Shown in pieces: positions 1-12,652 of a stretch of 64,000 nucleotides of DNA. Origin of the DNA: Polytrichum commune (lineage: Eukaryota > Streptophyta > Polytrichopsida > Polytrichales > Polytrichaceae); contig OX485808.1 of the NCBI GenBank assembly GCA_950295325.1, positions 15,832,527 to 15,896,526 of the forward strand, given 5' to 3'. Made by a program: the position numbers and the translations under genes. The first letter of the stretch is position 1; each line of letters starts with the position of its first letter. Under the pieces are notes generated by a model that ran no database searches, had not been told where the DNA came from, and saw only the letters and a program-made list of their open reading frames with translations.

Positions 1-118
1 TAGAACATGTGTTCCATAGACTCCATGCTCAGAGGTCCACTTCTTGTAGAATATTGAATGAGGAATTAACACAAGATGATTAGTAAATCTAATTCATGCT
101 TGTAGTCATTACTCCCCT

Positions 119-1050
119 GGGGGTGCACCTTTCATTGGAAACCAAGAATCACGTGCGCTCCCAACATACTCTAAAAGGCCCTTACATACAAGTTGTTTTC
201 ATAAAATCAATAAAATTTCAATGATAAAAACAAGTGACAATATGTATACTTAAAACAATTTACATTCATATCTAGTCAACATAAGTATACAATTATACTT
301 TTGAATATAATGAAGCCCTGTCATATGTGTAATGTAAAACCCTAGCATTCATTAATAAATTTTTTCATCCCTTGGATGTAACTTATAAGCATCTAAGTCT
401 ACAATATATGTCATAGAAGTTAATGCAATTATTGTTTTCTAAATCTACCATCAAAGGATCTGTAATATCGTAAGTCCACTTATTGTTGGTTTCTTTTTGA
501 TACCAACATAAACCAATATGCATGCTTGATCCTAGAACTTCCAACAATTGCAATCCCTAATTGCTTGATCCGAATTGTTGCACACATTGGAGGTTTACTA
601 ATAATACAAAAGCGGTTGAGAGAAAACCCACTTGGGAATCAACACCTTTGTAACTTTGATGTTGCCCATGATTCAATGAAGGCATCAACCACAAGAAGTG
701 ACGGTTGTTCCTCTTGCAACCCTAAGCAAGAAGTGGCCCCATTCTTAGCTCAACTACCCCTTCCAAAACCCTAATTTTACCTTTTCCATACATAAATGGA
801 TGAGATGAGGAAATGAGAAAGTTATTCATCCTTGTTTCATCTCATTTTAAATACTTATTTTATAAAGTTTAGTGACCCTACCATACAAATACAAATGTTT
901 TATATTTTTTGGAGGTCCTCCATACATGTACATAACTACGAGTTGTAATTAGTGTAGCATATGTATACGTAGTACATAATTTTTATAAAGCAACACCCAT
1001 TTTGTGCTGCACTCATGTATACTCATCCGTGTTATGAAAGGTGCACCCCC
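119..1050. mobile_element. TIR element, family 1, copy 1
   Basis: The left end GGGGGTGCACCTTTCAT is matched in inverted orientation by ATGAAAGGTGCACCCCC at the right end. The interior is alignable by eye over its full length with 34986-35977, including a shared block at 526-770 (35424-35690 in the other copy) that gives a similar short open frame in both. I see no transposase, so it is probably a non-autonomous DNA transposon. The frame at 526-774 has no recognisable domain and looks like element sequence rather than a gene. Target duplication is unclear because the ends are G/C homopolymers. Confidence 0.65.
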
Positions 1051-2839
1051 TGGACATTTGTCTCATGATTTTCAAAGTGCATATCTTATATCAAAGTGAA
1101 TATTGTCTTGCTCAGTAAGTGGTCATACAGGTCCCCCCAATTAATGCTAATTGTTGAGCCTAAAATGATTAGCATATTTTGAGTCCCATGGCATATTTAA
1201 GCATACATGTTGGTGGGCCCAATTGTGAATAATTCATATAAACAAATTCAACCGATCACGCATTCTTGAGTATGAGATTATAACAAAAATGCGAAAGGAG
1301 GTAGGTACAAAAGCATTATTTTGCAAACATATTTATTGGAAGAATTGAATGATGGAATGAATGAAATTTGGAATGGAACCTCTTGGGCATAATATCTTAT
1401 CCATATATTAAGTAAAGTGAAGGCTTTGGCGTTTGGTTGCCACACCATGGCATTTGGTTTGTGCAAAGTGAAGGCTTTGGTGTTTGTGCTTTTTTTTTAT
1501 AATGGCCTTGCTTCCATTTCGATGCAGAATAACCGAAATGTTCATGATAAGTGGATGACCACCGTTGTTGACATATTTCATCCATCCCGACGGTAGAGAT
1601 TGAAATCACTGCAAATTTTAAAACTCATTGGCTACAATGCAAGTACAATATCACATTCCAAATTTTTGTGTAGTTTGTTCTCAAAGTTTCGCTCAAAAGA
1701 AATAGTATTACCTTTCAAAAATTCTACATCAAAGGTTCACCATCAACTCCAAATGGATCAATTTCGAGTGCATTGAATGGGGTCACTCAAAACTCACATT
1801 ATGCTAGACTCTCATTTAGTTCGGACTTGGTTGGGGACTGAAGGACTTAAAGATTTACCAAATCAACTTTTTGTGTCAAACGTAAGTTGTTTGTAAACCC
1901 CCCCCCCCCCTTTGAAAAAGTTAGGTTATTGCATTGCAACATAACATTGCTAAACCTCATGCTCCCGCACTCATTGCATATAAAAGGAAAAATGCCATGT
2001 TCCATCATGGGGCCCTAGCCCTGGCCGTGACACTGAAACAAAAAACGGTTAAAAAAAAATTCATTGCATGTTTATTCCCAATCCTCAACTGTATTATTCT
2101 CTTGCCTAGGGTAAGTGACAGGTGGTTGCTTAGCAATGTTATGAATGGGCTCCATTCTAATACATAACAACCGATGATTTTGTGACTACCATCTCCTCCC
2201 TTTTGTAGGTATATGATTTTTCCCACTTTTCATAGAAGCTTTAAATTATGATCCACTTCCCTCAGCCTTTTCCAGGTTTGACCGTTAATGAGCTGCACGG
2301 CGCACCATGCATAATACGCACATGTAGAGTACCTATTTTGCAAAGGCTAACTTACAAAGCTGGGCCAAAGTCATTTGTTACATGCTATTCCATATGGATG
2401 GGGACAAGTAGCCTTTAAAACCCCTTGCGCCGCGAGCTTTCAACATACTTAGAACCAAACACATAGTTACACTTGGTCCACGAAGCCACTTTGGGGAAAA
2501 AATCTCTGGGACATCGAAACCCTTACAGCCAAATCGTTTTGTCCATAGCCCATAACTGATTACAGAACAGTACTTACAGATTGTCCGGGTCAGGGTATGG
2601 AGGAGGCCTGAAAAAAAAAAAAAAAAACTAAGGCCTCTCCTCCAAGCTCCCACCCCAACACCACTCGTCGTAAACGGTAGTACTACTCGCTCACTCGCTA
2701 CAAGGATATGAGTCATGGACAATTGTCTCGTGTGCAATGGAGACTACGTGAATCTACCACTGCGATAGATTTGCCGCATTGTCCTTTCACCCATGCATCT
2801 ACAGTAGATTGTCTAGGACTCATATGTGAGCAGTGGATG
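1051..2839. other. Intergenic, no gene recognised
   Basis: This stretch is AT-rich with no convincing coding sequence. It contains a local direct repeat around 1414-1487 (AAAGTGAAGGCTTTGG twice), a 13-bp poly-C run at 1898-1910 and a poly-A run near 2610. Short open frames on both strands overlap each other and lack codon-like character. Confidence 0.5.
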
Positions 2840-3370
2840 GTCCAATCCTGGAAGGACACTTTCTTTTTGGTCCACTCGGCAACGCATTTAACCTCAAAAG
2901 GTTGATACGATCCATCAAAGGTTTCCCCGCTTCATAGACGACCAATATTATTCCAATGATTTTTAAGTCTAGTGAAGGAAACTCTCTTGGGAAGTATAGA
3001 ACTGTAATGCTCGGCACAATCTTTGGCAAGCTCTATGGCTCCGCTTTGAAAGAAATGATTAGTCGATGTGTGGGATTGAAAGGGGTCGTAGCGAGAGGCC
3101 AAGCAGGGTTCAAGGACGGTAGACTAATGTGGACCGCATCCTCACATTCCTTACTTTGATTCGACAAGAAATATATATGTAGGTCAATGTCTTTATCCAT
3201 GTTGTGTTGGCTTCAAAAAAATACATTTGACATGATTCCATGTGACAAGCTTTGGGAACACTTCCACTTATTAGGCGTACCACTTCATTCATAACAAGAT
3301 GTAAAAGCCATGTATACCATAATTTATGCAAAACATGAATCCACAGTGATGTTCTTTGGCTTAGGATTCG
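2840..3370 (+). pseudogene. Decayed LINE (non-LTR retrotransposon) reverse transcriptase fragment
   Basis: Read across frameshifts and stops, the plus strand gives conserved reverse-transcriptase segments of a plant non-LTR retrotransposon in the right order. These are a linker ending IKGFPAS, then a block near 2956-3120 with YRTVMLGTIFGKLYGSAL followed by RGQAGF, then KAFDMIPCDKLWEH near 3214-3264 and LGVP, and finally VKAMYTIIYAK near 3300-3335. The blocks match the fingers/palm region upstream of the catalytic YxDD, which is not present. At least one stop and two frame changes separate them, so it cannot make an active enzyme. No 3' poly-A tail or flanking duplication was found, and the clade is not resolved. 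Confidence 0.75.
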
Positions 3371-4043
3371 TGGCTTATTCATCCCAACTTAATAACACTA
3401 TAATGATATGTGATATATGACATTGATTCCCAACTCGAATTTGCTAAAGGCAATCTCACCTTTTCACCTTCAACTTACATGATTGTTGTGAGCCTTTGGC
3501 CAATTTCATCACACCCATCCAATATCTAGGATGGGTGAGATTGTATCATTGGGTGGACATAACATGACTCAGTTGTTGACCTGTGTTTATGGGCCCCACT
3601 GGTAGATTCGAGAATAAAGCCTCTGGATGCCGGAAACCTAATGCTTCATACTGAATTTGAATTCAAGGCGGTTGAACACAACTCATCAGCTGAGTACTGT
3701 TACGGAACAAATGTGATGAACTGTGATCGATTTTGTGTAGATTTTGTGACACATCCAACACAATGAGTAAGTAAATATTCGATTGTAATAGATTTTTTTT
3801 AAATAAAATAGAATTAGTTGCGCATAATTTCTGATCTGGGACTCGTATGGAAATGACGATTGTGTGCAAGGTAGATGTTAGATTGCAACAGTTTGATATT
3901 CTGCTAGATATTAATCTTGTGGGTTTTATCAGGCAAGGTAAGTGTCTCTAAGAGTAACATCAACCTTACAGCAACACAACTTCTTCATCCTTAAGCCATC
4001 CACAAATGAATGTAACGATCCATTAAGTATACCAAAGATAAAA
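3371..4043. other. Intergenic, no gene recognised
   Basis: The first ~150 bp may be further decayed LINE sequence. The remainder is AT-rich and has no recognisable motif. Confidence 0.4.
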
Positions 4044-4803
4044 GGGGGCATTCACGGTTGGGGTACTACTTTTGGGACAAAGGACTTAAGGACTTTGTCG
4101 CATTGATCTTGGTTTTCATCATGATTTATTATTATTTGATCAATAAATTTTACATAAATAAGTAGATAGTTCATAAGCTTTATCAAGAAAGATTTTTATT
4201 ATTATTTAATAATCACCCTAAACCCTAAACCCTAAACCCTAGGCCACATCAGTGGCATTTTTTTGCTATTTAGGTGTGCATTGGTGGTCAATTATTTCCT
4301 GTTATGTATCTTGGTACCTTGGTAAAAGTGTCATGTGTGCATTCATATAAATTTTTTTGTCCAATTCTAATACTAGACATTCCTTTTACGTGTGGCCGTG
4401 AGTATATGTATATTTGGACATGTTTGGTGCCACATGTAAAGTTGGGCAATTGCTATTCAATACATATTTGGTTCTATTGGTACACACTTGAACGATAATT
4501 GTGAGGAAAAAAATTGGGATCATTTCAATTAATTCTTGTTGTCCTTTTCGTTCCTTGATCCTAAGGTCAGGAAGTAAGACAACACTCTTGAATGTCCTTT
4601 AAGGAATCAAATGGATATCATAGATGACCCTATTCCTTCTAAATTAACTTTGTCGTTGTACTCAATATGGAGGATGAAATGTAGGTATGATCCAAAATAT
4701 GCTCCACAATACAAATCCAATTATACCAAGTATGTGAAGTTATCAAAAAAAGTCCTTAAACCGTTAGACACCCAAAAGTAGTACCCCAACCGTGAATGGC
4801 CCC
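4044..4803. mobile_element. TIR element, family 2, carrying telomere-like repeats
   Basis: The ends form a strong inverted repeat of about 32 bp. The left end reads GGGGGCATTCACGGTTGGGG and the right end, read inverted, GGGGCCATTCACGGTTGGGG; both continue with TACTACTTTTGGG. A second, looser inverted block (GGACTTAAGGACTTT versus TTTAAGGACTTTTT) follows inward. The element is flanked by AAAA on both sides, which may be a short target duplication or chance. The GGG...CCC ends resemble PIF/Harbinger elements, but the superfamily is tentative. The interior has no transposase, so it is non-autonomous. Confidence 0.75.
4216..4241. repeat. Interstitial telomere-type array (CCCTAAA)n
   Basis: Three full CCCTAAA units and a partial fourth lie in tandem. 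This is the plant-type telomere repeat. It sits inside the TIR element at 4044-4803. Confidence 0.9.
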
Positions 4804-5530
4804 AAAAGCCACGAATCATTTGCGGCATTAATTCAACACTAATTTTGGCAAATCATGGTGTAAGACAAGTGAAAGACGAGTGAAAGAGTGTTCTAAAAAG
4901 AGTGTCAACTTTGGGCAATAACATAGCCTAATTTAAGGATATACTTGCTCAATGAGGCAGTGTAAGAAGTGTTCGACAAAAGGTGAACAATACCTTTGTT
5001 CATATGTACAAGACTCTTCAAAGCACATTCCCGGGTAACATTCCACATTGTGAGGTGTCACAAGGTTGATTGTGTGGTCATTCCCACCGAACATTCCACA
5101 TTGGTGGACTCCTCCCCCCCCCCCCCCCCCCCACCAATGTGATGATCAGAGGTCCATTGTGGTAGTCATGTTTGTTGATTTACATGCATATTCGTTGTAT
5201 TTCTCTTGGTTTTTTTTGGTAGGTTCAACATCACATTTGCTAACGTACCCTAATTTATTTCTGTCTTTTTATTTCTTGATAGGTCCATGCAAGTGTAAGT
5301 TGGGGTGCCACTTTTAGAACAACTTACCTTAAGGTTGACGTGCCTAAATCAAATATGGACACCTATATTTGAATAGTATACGGTTCATTATGAATCGAAG
5401 AACCGACACCAAACAGACACATGTTTCATAGAGATTGACCTATGTGCTAACCATTCTAGTAGCCTAACAGTAGCTCAACATGATTGGAGGGGCCAAAACG
5501 ATCACTTCACGAGCTGGAGAATCTTCACTT
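4804..5530. other. Intergenic, with a long poly-C tract
   Basis: No gene is seen. A 19-bp poly-C run lies at 5114-5132, between two related sentences containing GAACATTCCACATT. Confidence 0.4.
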
Positions 5531-5806
5531 TGGTAACATATCATTATATTCGTTAATTTGGGACTTTTTCGGCATTTTGAGACAATTGCAAATATAAGAA
5601 CATGGATAAAATCACACAAATATTGGAGAATGTTGTAAGATGCAAATACTTTGAAGCGGGTGTTCATATCAAGAACCCAATTAAGAACTCATATCAAGAT
5701 GGTTTAGGTAGGACGACCCAAACATTTAGACCATGTTGTTGTGGTCCATATATTAATTTGAGACAAGAGAAAGTCTCAAATTAACGAATATAGTGATACA
5801 TCGAAT
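5531..5806. mobile_element. Small MITE with ~35-bp inverted ends
   Basis: The left end contains TATTCGTTAATTTGGGACTTT and the right end, inverted, TATTCGTTAATTTGAGACTTT; flanking bases extend the match outward. At ~276 bp with no coding capacity it fits a MITE. No clear target duplication. Confidence 0.6.
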
Positions 5807-8800
5807 AAGTTGTTCATACGAAACTCAAAAATCATGAGGAAACTCCATTTGGGTTTGCTAATCATGTTCCCCTAAACTATTGGATGTTTTATATGTTTTA
5901 TATTCGTGCAAGAGGTGGGTAAGGAGAGGAAAAGTGTGGGGAATAAGGCACGCGGTCTATGTTAGGTATTTCCACCTCATGAATGACACATTTTGCCCGT
6001 TGGATGGCAAGGCTGCAGCCAACTTATGAGGTGGGCTCGAGTGGTATCTGTGACAACACATAACTTATGCGATTAAGTAAGGGGGGAGGGCAAGGCCGTT
6101 CTTCAAGTTCCAACAGCACCAAGTGGACCAATATCGCTGCAAATTCCAGTTCCTATCATTTCATCACAGCCTGGGTCGCTGCTGGCTCATAAATAAGGCA
6201 GAGGGCAGGCCCAATTAATTGGCAATTATTATGGACGCCCAGCTCTCATCATCCTCCCCTCCCCCCCCCTCCCTCACCAGCCAAGTGGAAGAGCACGGGC
6301 GGAAACTCCCCACCTTTCATGATCATTTGTTGTTGGGTAATGTGGGTGTCATTCGCTTCGTTTCTCATGTTCTCCAACTTCCACCTACTAGATTTACACA
6401 ATGAATCTCCATTCATGTTGCGTGAGCAAATCCACAATGAAGTATCAATAAATTTTATTTGGAAATCGGGTATTCCTTTGTTGAGTTACGGTTATCGGAA
6501 GTGCATGGTTGTCGATTTCTTAACCGGATCCCACAAGTCCTCTTAGGTGTGTTCACTATTGAGTGCGGAGTAGTTGGTAAGATTTCAAAAGATAGTGCAA
6601 TCTGTTTTAAACACGTGGTGTTTTGTGATGTTTGTTCCTTTGATCCACACCTAAACCACACACCAATCAAATATAGGTGTCTCGTATAGAGAAGTTACCG
6701 AATAGAACACCCTCATTTTCTTGGAAACTTATACCTACGCAACGCCTTCGCCAATGATTTTTGAGCTCATGGTGGGTGGGTGGGGGCATCATTTTGTGCG
6801 TCCCAGTCACAGCTTAGGGTACAAAGACATAGGTAGGTACTTGAATAGTTAGCACGTGAGTGCAGTCTTGAACAATTAAGCGCAGGCAGAGAGAGAGAGA
6901 GAGAGAGAGGTCATTAACTATAAGACCTTCATGTCCGTCCACGATTTATTGAGATTAGGAATAAACAAGTAGCTGATTCTGACTGTGATTCATCACTGAG
7001 AATGTGAGGTGCAGAAGTTTACAGCAAACCCTAAATTATCACCTGGGCGGATGGACTCCCAATCATTACTTACTTAACTGACTATCTTATGTAAAATAAT
7101 TGTTGAATGTTCATCATACTGCATCTTAATGAACTGACCATGGAATAAGTTATAATTTTCATATGGCTCGTTGCTTGAATGAACAGTGGGGAGTTGTTTC
7201 CTTTTTTAAGGTCAGTGAATTTCACCCCACACATGTTATGACCTACTGGACCCCCGAATCCAGGTTCAGGTAGATTTTGGATCTCATTTGGACTCGCAAG
7301 GCGGGTTCGGTGCGGGAGCATTCCTTCCTCAGTGTACGAAGTGCTTCTTCACTCTCGCATGTGATTCTCAAGAGAGAAATTGGCTCGTTAAGACCTTGTT
7401 AGGGAAAACCATATGACCAAAGATTCCAGGTGGGAAGTTTGACGAAACACCCAACATCCTCGCTTCCTCCTATGGACCCAATCGTCACAGTGAGAAATTT
7501 GCAATGATAACACCATTCATAACGTTCTTTATCAAACCCTACAACTACTAGCTATGAGTAAGCTATATACAAAAATAGTTGCACGCAAGACTGTGGTGAT
7601 GTGTACGTGAGGACGGTAGGAATCTCGTCGAAAAAAAAACACAAAACTCTTTGAACACCACCATCTCCACGTTTACTCTGCAGGTTTAGCTCCCTCTCAC
7701 CAGATTCGGAGTTGATTCAATTAGATGCAAGCGAGGAAGAGTCAAAACAACGGTAAAGAAGAGTTGTGTGACGTTGCGAAATCAGGATTGACTGCAGGTT
7801 CCACCACAACCGGGCGTTGACGCACCCACAAACACGTATTTCATTCTTACAATCCAGATATTCTTACAATCGAGAAATTGAGGCTGAAAGAATGAAACAA
7901 AGAACTCCTTCACAGTGTCGCTCGCTCACTCGCTCGCGCAGATGGACGAACCCAATCATCACGAAGTCATTTTTATTTTTATAAACATTTGGAGCAAGAT
8001 ATCGCGCTGTGAAAACTGGAGAAACCCTTCTGAAATCATTGCTTGCGCAGACTTCTGGACCCAATCATCACAAAGTAAATTTTGGCATGTAACGTGCTTC
8101 ATCATTCATTCATTCATTCACTCACTCACTCACTGCCTGTGGTACTGCCCGCGTCGCAGAGCAGCTGCTACGGAAGAAGTTATGCCGGGACTTAAAAACT
8201 GGGTGGAATCGAACGCGTGATGTGTTGGCATGGGATCTCCAAAAACGTTTCCTCGTCACAGCATGCAGGCCTGCGAGGAGGAAGGCTGTCCTCCTCTGGC
8301 AAGGTCAGCGGGAGGGCAGCAGGGAATAACAATCATTTGTATGTTACACCAGCTGGATCATATATATATCTATAGATATATAGATATATAGATATAGATA
8401 GATATATAGGTGTGTATTAATAAGTTATATATGGAACGTTGGACATCTCGAGCATAGGCTGGGTCTAGAGCTCATGTCATTTGGGCAGGTCCCAGCCGGC
8501 TGAGTCATGACTCCGTCATGGGGGGAAGGGGGTCTCAAGGCTGGGACCCACGATCCGGCACCTTCGGGCAACCCCACCAAATTTTTTTAATTTTTTTTTT
8601 GGATCACAATTAACAATTGTTGCCCGCCTCGTCCGATTTCTTTAAAAAAAATTAAAAGAAAATGGCCCTTGCATTCTTGGAAGGTGCTTGTTCACAAATC
8701 CTAGTGTTAATGGATAGAAAATTTGCATTAATTCCCACATGAAAAATATGGATAATGTTGACCAAGATTGTGGGGGAATGTTTTGGAACAACTCTTGAAG

Positions 8801-9555
8801 GCAGGCCTAGCGGAATATGTGACGGGAATTTGGGTTTATACTAAGAGTTTGTGACCTCCACAAGACTTTGTTTGGGCTACAATCCACGGACTTCCCTTTT
8901 GCTCTCATCCAATATGTAGGGTACCATGGTCGTTTAAGAGTCATGGCTTAATGCCTTTAGTGTAAACATTTCCTAAGTTAGGGGGAAGGGGGGGGGGGGG
9001 GTACAGGAGCACCGTTGGATGGCACCAAGTGGAACGCAGTCGTGGCGTATGACAATGGCGGGTGCACTCATGAACAATGTCATGGAAATGACACCAAGAG
9101 GGATACAATCCCACCTCTTTCATACAACACTCAATAATTAAACAACATCGATATAATGACACAAATTTTGTAAACCGGACTTCTAGTTATAATCTATCTC
9201 TATGATACGATTGTGACATTGTTAAAATGACACCGATGAACCTACAAAATGTCATATTATAGAGGTAACAAATGTATATACGGTGGGTTCACACAAGTAT
9301 AAGTCCATAGTTAGGATGAAGTTTATGTAACTTTCACATATGCAATGTGGATAAAAGAAAATTATAATGTAAAATGATGTTGAAACACGGGAACCAAGGG
9401 AACTAGGTTCTCTATCTCAATCTCTAATCAAGAGACTACTTAGCTTATGTCTCTTTCATAGTAGTTTTCACCTAAACCTTGAACCAAGGTGCACAATTTT
9501 TTTTTTGAGCATGTTGAACTCAATAATATTATATTTCTTTTATTTGCATAATTTT
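5807..9555. other. Intergenic, microsatellites only
   Basis: No gene is recognised. Contents include an (AG)n run at about 6890-6909, an ATTC/ACTC microsatellite near 8101-8132, a GATATA-type AT repeat at about 8358-8412 and a 14-bp poly-G at 8988-9001. Composition at 7,300-8,300 is somewhat more GC-rich, but its open frames (for example 7915-8220) read through simple repeats and have no domain I recognise. Confidence 0.45.
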
Positions 9556-9996
9556 GGAAAGCTATTGCAATTGCAATTCTTTTGGTGGTAATTTTCCTCA
9601 ATTCTGAATTGTATTGGTAGAGTTAGGATTGTTTGAAGGTTGTTTGAGTTTTAGAAGTTGATTTCAAGACAACGATGTAATGTTGTACATTATGAGGTCA
9701 ATTCTCAATTTCTCATCCGATCATTATGATCTCTATATTGTTGGAAAGCTATTGAAATATCCCTTTTTTTAATGGTGGTTTTGCTCAATTTTGAGTTGTA
9801 TGGGCAGAGTTATGATTGTTTGAAGGTTGGTTGAGTTTTAGAAGTTGATTTCAAGACAACAATCTACTTTTGCACATTGTGAGGCAAGCTTTGATCTGAT
9901 CATTTTGATTGGATTTTTTTGCGGAAAGCTATTAAAATAGGGCATCATTTGGTGGTAATTTTGCTCTACTTTGAGTTGGTTTGGCAGAGGTATGAC
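9556..9996. repeat. Tandem array, ~180-187 bp period, about 2.4 units
   Basis: Units begin with GGAAAGCTATT at 9556, 9743 and 9923. Each contains GGTGGTAATTTT(C/G)CTC, a GAGTTG-type segment and, in the first two, GTTTTAGAAGTTGATTTCA followed by AGACAAC. The spacing is 187 and 180 bp, which is satellite-like, though the array is short. Confidence 0.85.
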
Positions 9997-10967
9997 AGTA
10001 ATGGGTGATGTACAAACTATGCTTTGGTGATTTCATTGTGAAGTGGCAACATCAATGAACTAATGATTCCTTCTTCAAGTCCACATAGATTTCATAAGAA
10101 AATATGCATATTTGTGAAGACATTTGAAAGAATATTCATTTAATATTTGTGGCCAAATATCTAATGTGTGTTTTCATGTAGTATCTTGTTATTATGAAAA
10201 AGATGTCCAATTTGTCATATTATTGAATTTGTGACACCTCGATAATACGACGGTTTTCTCATTTCCCAAACATGTCATATTCAAGAGGTCAGACTGTGAT
10301 CAAATCCTTTTGTGGTGGGTGGCTGACGCAAGAGCTACTTGTCATCAATGTCCAAGGAATTTTTGGTGATAATTCTCACTTAGCAATCCAACATCAATAG
10401 GACCCCCCCTCCCCCCCAGTTGAGAGTAAAAGTCTCTTTCCTTTAGATGACTTTGAGAAATTTTGTAGATTGCATGTGAATTTATTATTTTTAGAATTTG
10501 TTTGGTAGACTTTGTAAACATTTTCTAATCTATGGATTATTTTGATAATTTTCCAAGCTAGTTAACGTTCTTGAAATAGAAAAAAATTCTTAAAATGTTG
10601 CTTTAAGGCCTTAGTACCTTAACAAGAATGGACAAGGGATTCATTGAGGACTATTACCATATGACAGCAACAGATCACCCCCCATCATTCATGGATTTCC
10701 ATTTTTTAGGTATGTCATCTCTTCATAGAATATAGTACTTGTTGAAGTCGCATTAGCTTGGGTACATGTCCGTATCTTTAGCCCCATGATATGTTGATGT
10801 GGCATCAACATGGATTATTTTATTTATTTTAACCCAACTGATCCACTTTAAATAGAAGAAAATAAATGTTTCGCAATCTGACGTGAATTTGAGCTCATTG
10901 GCCCTACTCTGCTCAAGAATCCTCTTGGTGTAGGGTGGGGTTTACTGCCTACCTTGCAGTGGGTGGG
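9997..10967. other. Intergenic, no gene recognised
   Basis: AT-rich sequence with a short C-rich tract near 10386. Nothing else is supported. Confidence 0.4.
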
Positions 10968-11106
10968 CTCTTGGCTTCCTACCTACCTACCTACCTACCT
11001 AGTTTTCTTTTTCATCAAGTAGAGAGAAGATTTCACAGTAGGAATCGAACCGCCAACCACTGCATTCAGAAATGGGTACCTGTCCACTATCACCCAATCA
11101 TCTTGG
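10968..11106 (-). mobile_element. Degenerate tRNA-derived SINE fragment
   Basis: This matches, in inverted orientation, the SINE at 58461-58648. It includes the AAGTAGAGAGAAGATTTCACAG segment and a B-box-like GGAATCGAACCGCC. It is preceded by a (CCTA)n microsatellite at about 10980-11000. More diverged than the other two copies and without a clear duplication. Confidence 0.6.
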
Positions 11107-11521
11107 ACCCCATTTTAAATACATGAGTTGTTGGGATGGACTGTGGGTCAATTTGAAGCAACCCCAACAGTCCACCCAACCACTTTATCAACATTATACT
11201 CCTTTTGGTGAGATGAAATCACATAATTGCAAACTCAATTTCACAATTCTACAAACCAATTTACCAATAGGTTCTACTAATTTCATTGGAATCACGAACC
11301 AAGATCATTATATAGACAACCAATTCAACTTGAACTTTCAACCAATTTCAGAACATGTTGTGAACAATTTCATGATTTGGTCTCCATATTCACAACTTCA
11401 CAAAACCAATTTCATGAATTGTATAAGTTTGTTTCACAAAGAACGATACATCACATATAAGATTTTCCTAATCGATCCCCACATCCTAGTAAGAAGACAA
11501 TGTTTGGAGGCTCTTACCAAC

Positions 11522-11632
11522 AACCAGATGTTGCAACAACCGGATGCTACAACAACCGGATGCTGCAACAACCAGACACCGCACAACCAGACACCGCACA
11601 ACCAGACACCGCACAACTGAACACCGCACTCC
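11522..11632. repeat. Two-part minisatellite
   Basis: A ~16-bp unit (CAACAACCGGATGCTA and variants, about three times) passes directly into a 15-bp unit (CAGACACCGCACAAC, three copies plus a variant). Because 15 is a multiple of three, the second part reads as a repeating pentapeptide. The array is missing from the related copy at 43160-44071, so it arose after the copies separated. Confidence 0.85.
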
Positions 11633-12089
11633 AAACACGTATTGCACTCTGCTCACATAGCCACCATTCTTCCCACAATCAAATCCACAAGATTGCTCTC
11701 CGACTACATGGGGTTTGTGTTGCTTGCTTCGATGTACAATATTCAAAGACTAGAGAAGAACCTGCACTATTTGCTTCTAGCTTTGACGTATTGTAAGGAA
11801 AGAGCAAAGAAAAATTGATATATTCACATCAAGGCTAGAGGCTTCCGGGTAAACACAAAACAAAGAGGAACTAAATGAACAACGAGAAGGCAAAGAATGT
11901 GAAACAAGGGGCGAGAAGTTGAGAATACAAAAACCAAAGATTGCAAAAATATTTATGAAATGGGTTCAAAAGATTCATGAAGTCAGTTTGGATTGCTAAA
12001 GGTAAAGGTCCAGTATGGATCTCCGTATTTTAGTGCTACAAGCGTTTGTAGGACGCCTCCCGCGGGCAGCGGTCATGCTCGGGCAGCCC

Positions 12090-12300
12090 GTTCCTGTCCT
12101 CCCGTCCTGACCCGTCCTCCCGACCTGTCCTCCCGTCTCGACCCGTCCTCCCGTCCCGACCCGTCTTACCTGCCCGACTTGCCTTCCTGCCCGTGTCCTC
12201 CATCTTGCCCGACGTGGCCTTCCGCCTGTCCAGCTGTCCACCCGTCTGTCCATCCGTCCATCCGTCTGTCCATCCGTCCATCCGGCCGTCCATCCGTCAT
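12090..12300. repeat. Pyrimidine-rich CCGTC/CCATCCGT minisatellite in MULE arm
   Basis: Repeats of CCCGTCC and CCATCCGT-type units give strong C/T bias on the plus strand. The same sequence is inverted, shortened, at about 15080-15215 in the other arm. Open frames rich in Pro, Ser, His and Arg through here come from the repeat and are not genes. Confidence 0.8.
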
Positions 12301-12469
12301 ATCCATCTCCACCACTACCCCACACCGAACCCGAGCTCCGTCATTCTTCCTTGCTCACGCCACTGGACAGCTTCGAAGCGAATGAGGAAGCTAGGGAAAG
12401 GCTGTTGCATTGCTAGTTTAGGATTTGGAAGAGTTGTAATTTTGATCGACGTTGTCCTAGTCGCTCGCC

Positions 12470-12652
12470 ATGGAGGTGGACATTGTGGATCTGGGAGGGA
12501 AATGTGTCTCTTTCAAAGAAGGAATTGATTTTGTCATAGAGGAAGCCACGGAAGATCTACAGGACGGACATGGTTTAGTTTCAGATCTAGAAATTCCTGC
12601 AGGTACAATCCTCCACAAGGACACCAATACGTGCTTGAAAGCTGGTGCATAA
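12470..12652 (+). pseudogene. Captured open frame, left-arm copy (MEVDIVDLGG...)
   Basis: The frame starts in a favourable context (GCCATGGAGG) near the inner end of the left MULE arm. It shares its first ~43 codons with the minus-strand frames at 13501-13875 and 14447-14641, then diverges and stops after 60 codons. The protein start reads MEVDIVDLGGKCVSF and is acidic. I do not recognise the family. It is most simply a host gene 5' end picked up by the element and copied with the arm; an element-encoded protein is the alternative. Confidence 0.45.

Noticed and set aside
6890-6909. Regular short repeats as a possible CRISPR-like array
   Set aside because: All short-period repeats here are microsatellites or minisatellites without unique spacers, in plant nuclear DNA.
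11996-12385. Long open frames on both strands rich in Pro/Ser/His or Asp/Gly/Arg
   Set aside because: They come from the CCGTC/CCATCCGT minisatellite in the MULE arm. They overlap in several frames and change with repeat number.
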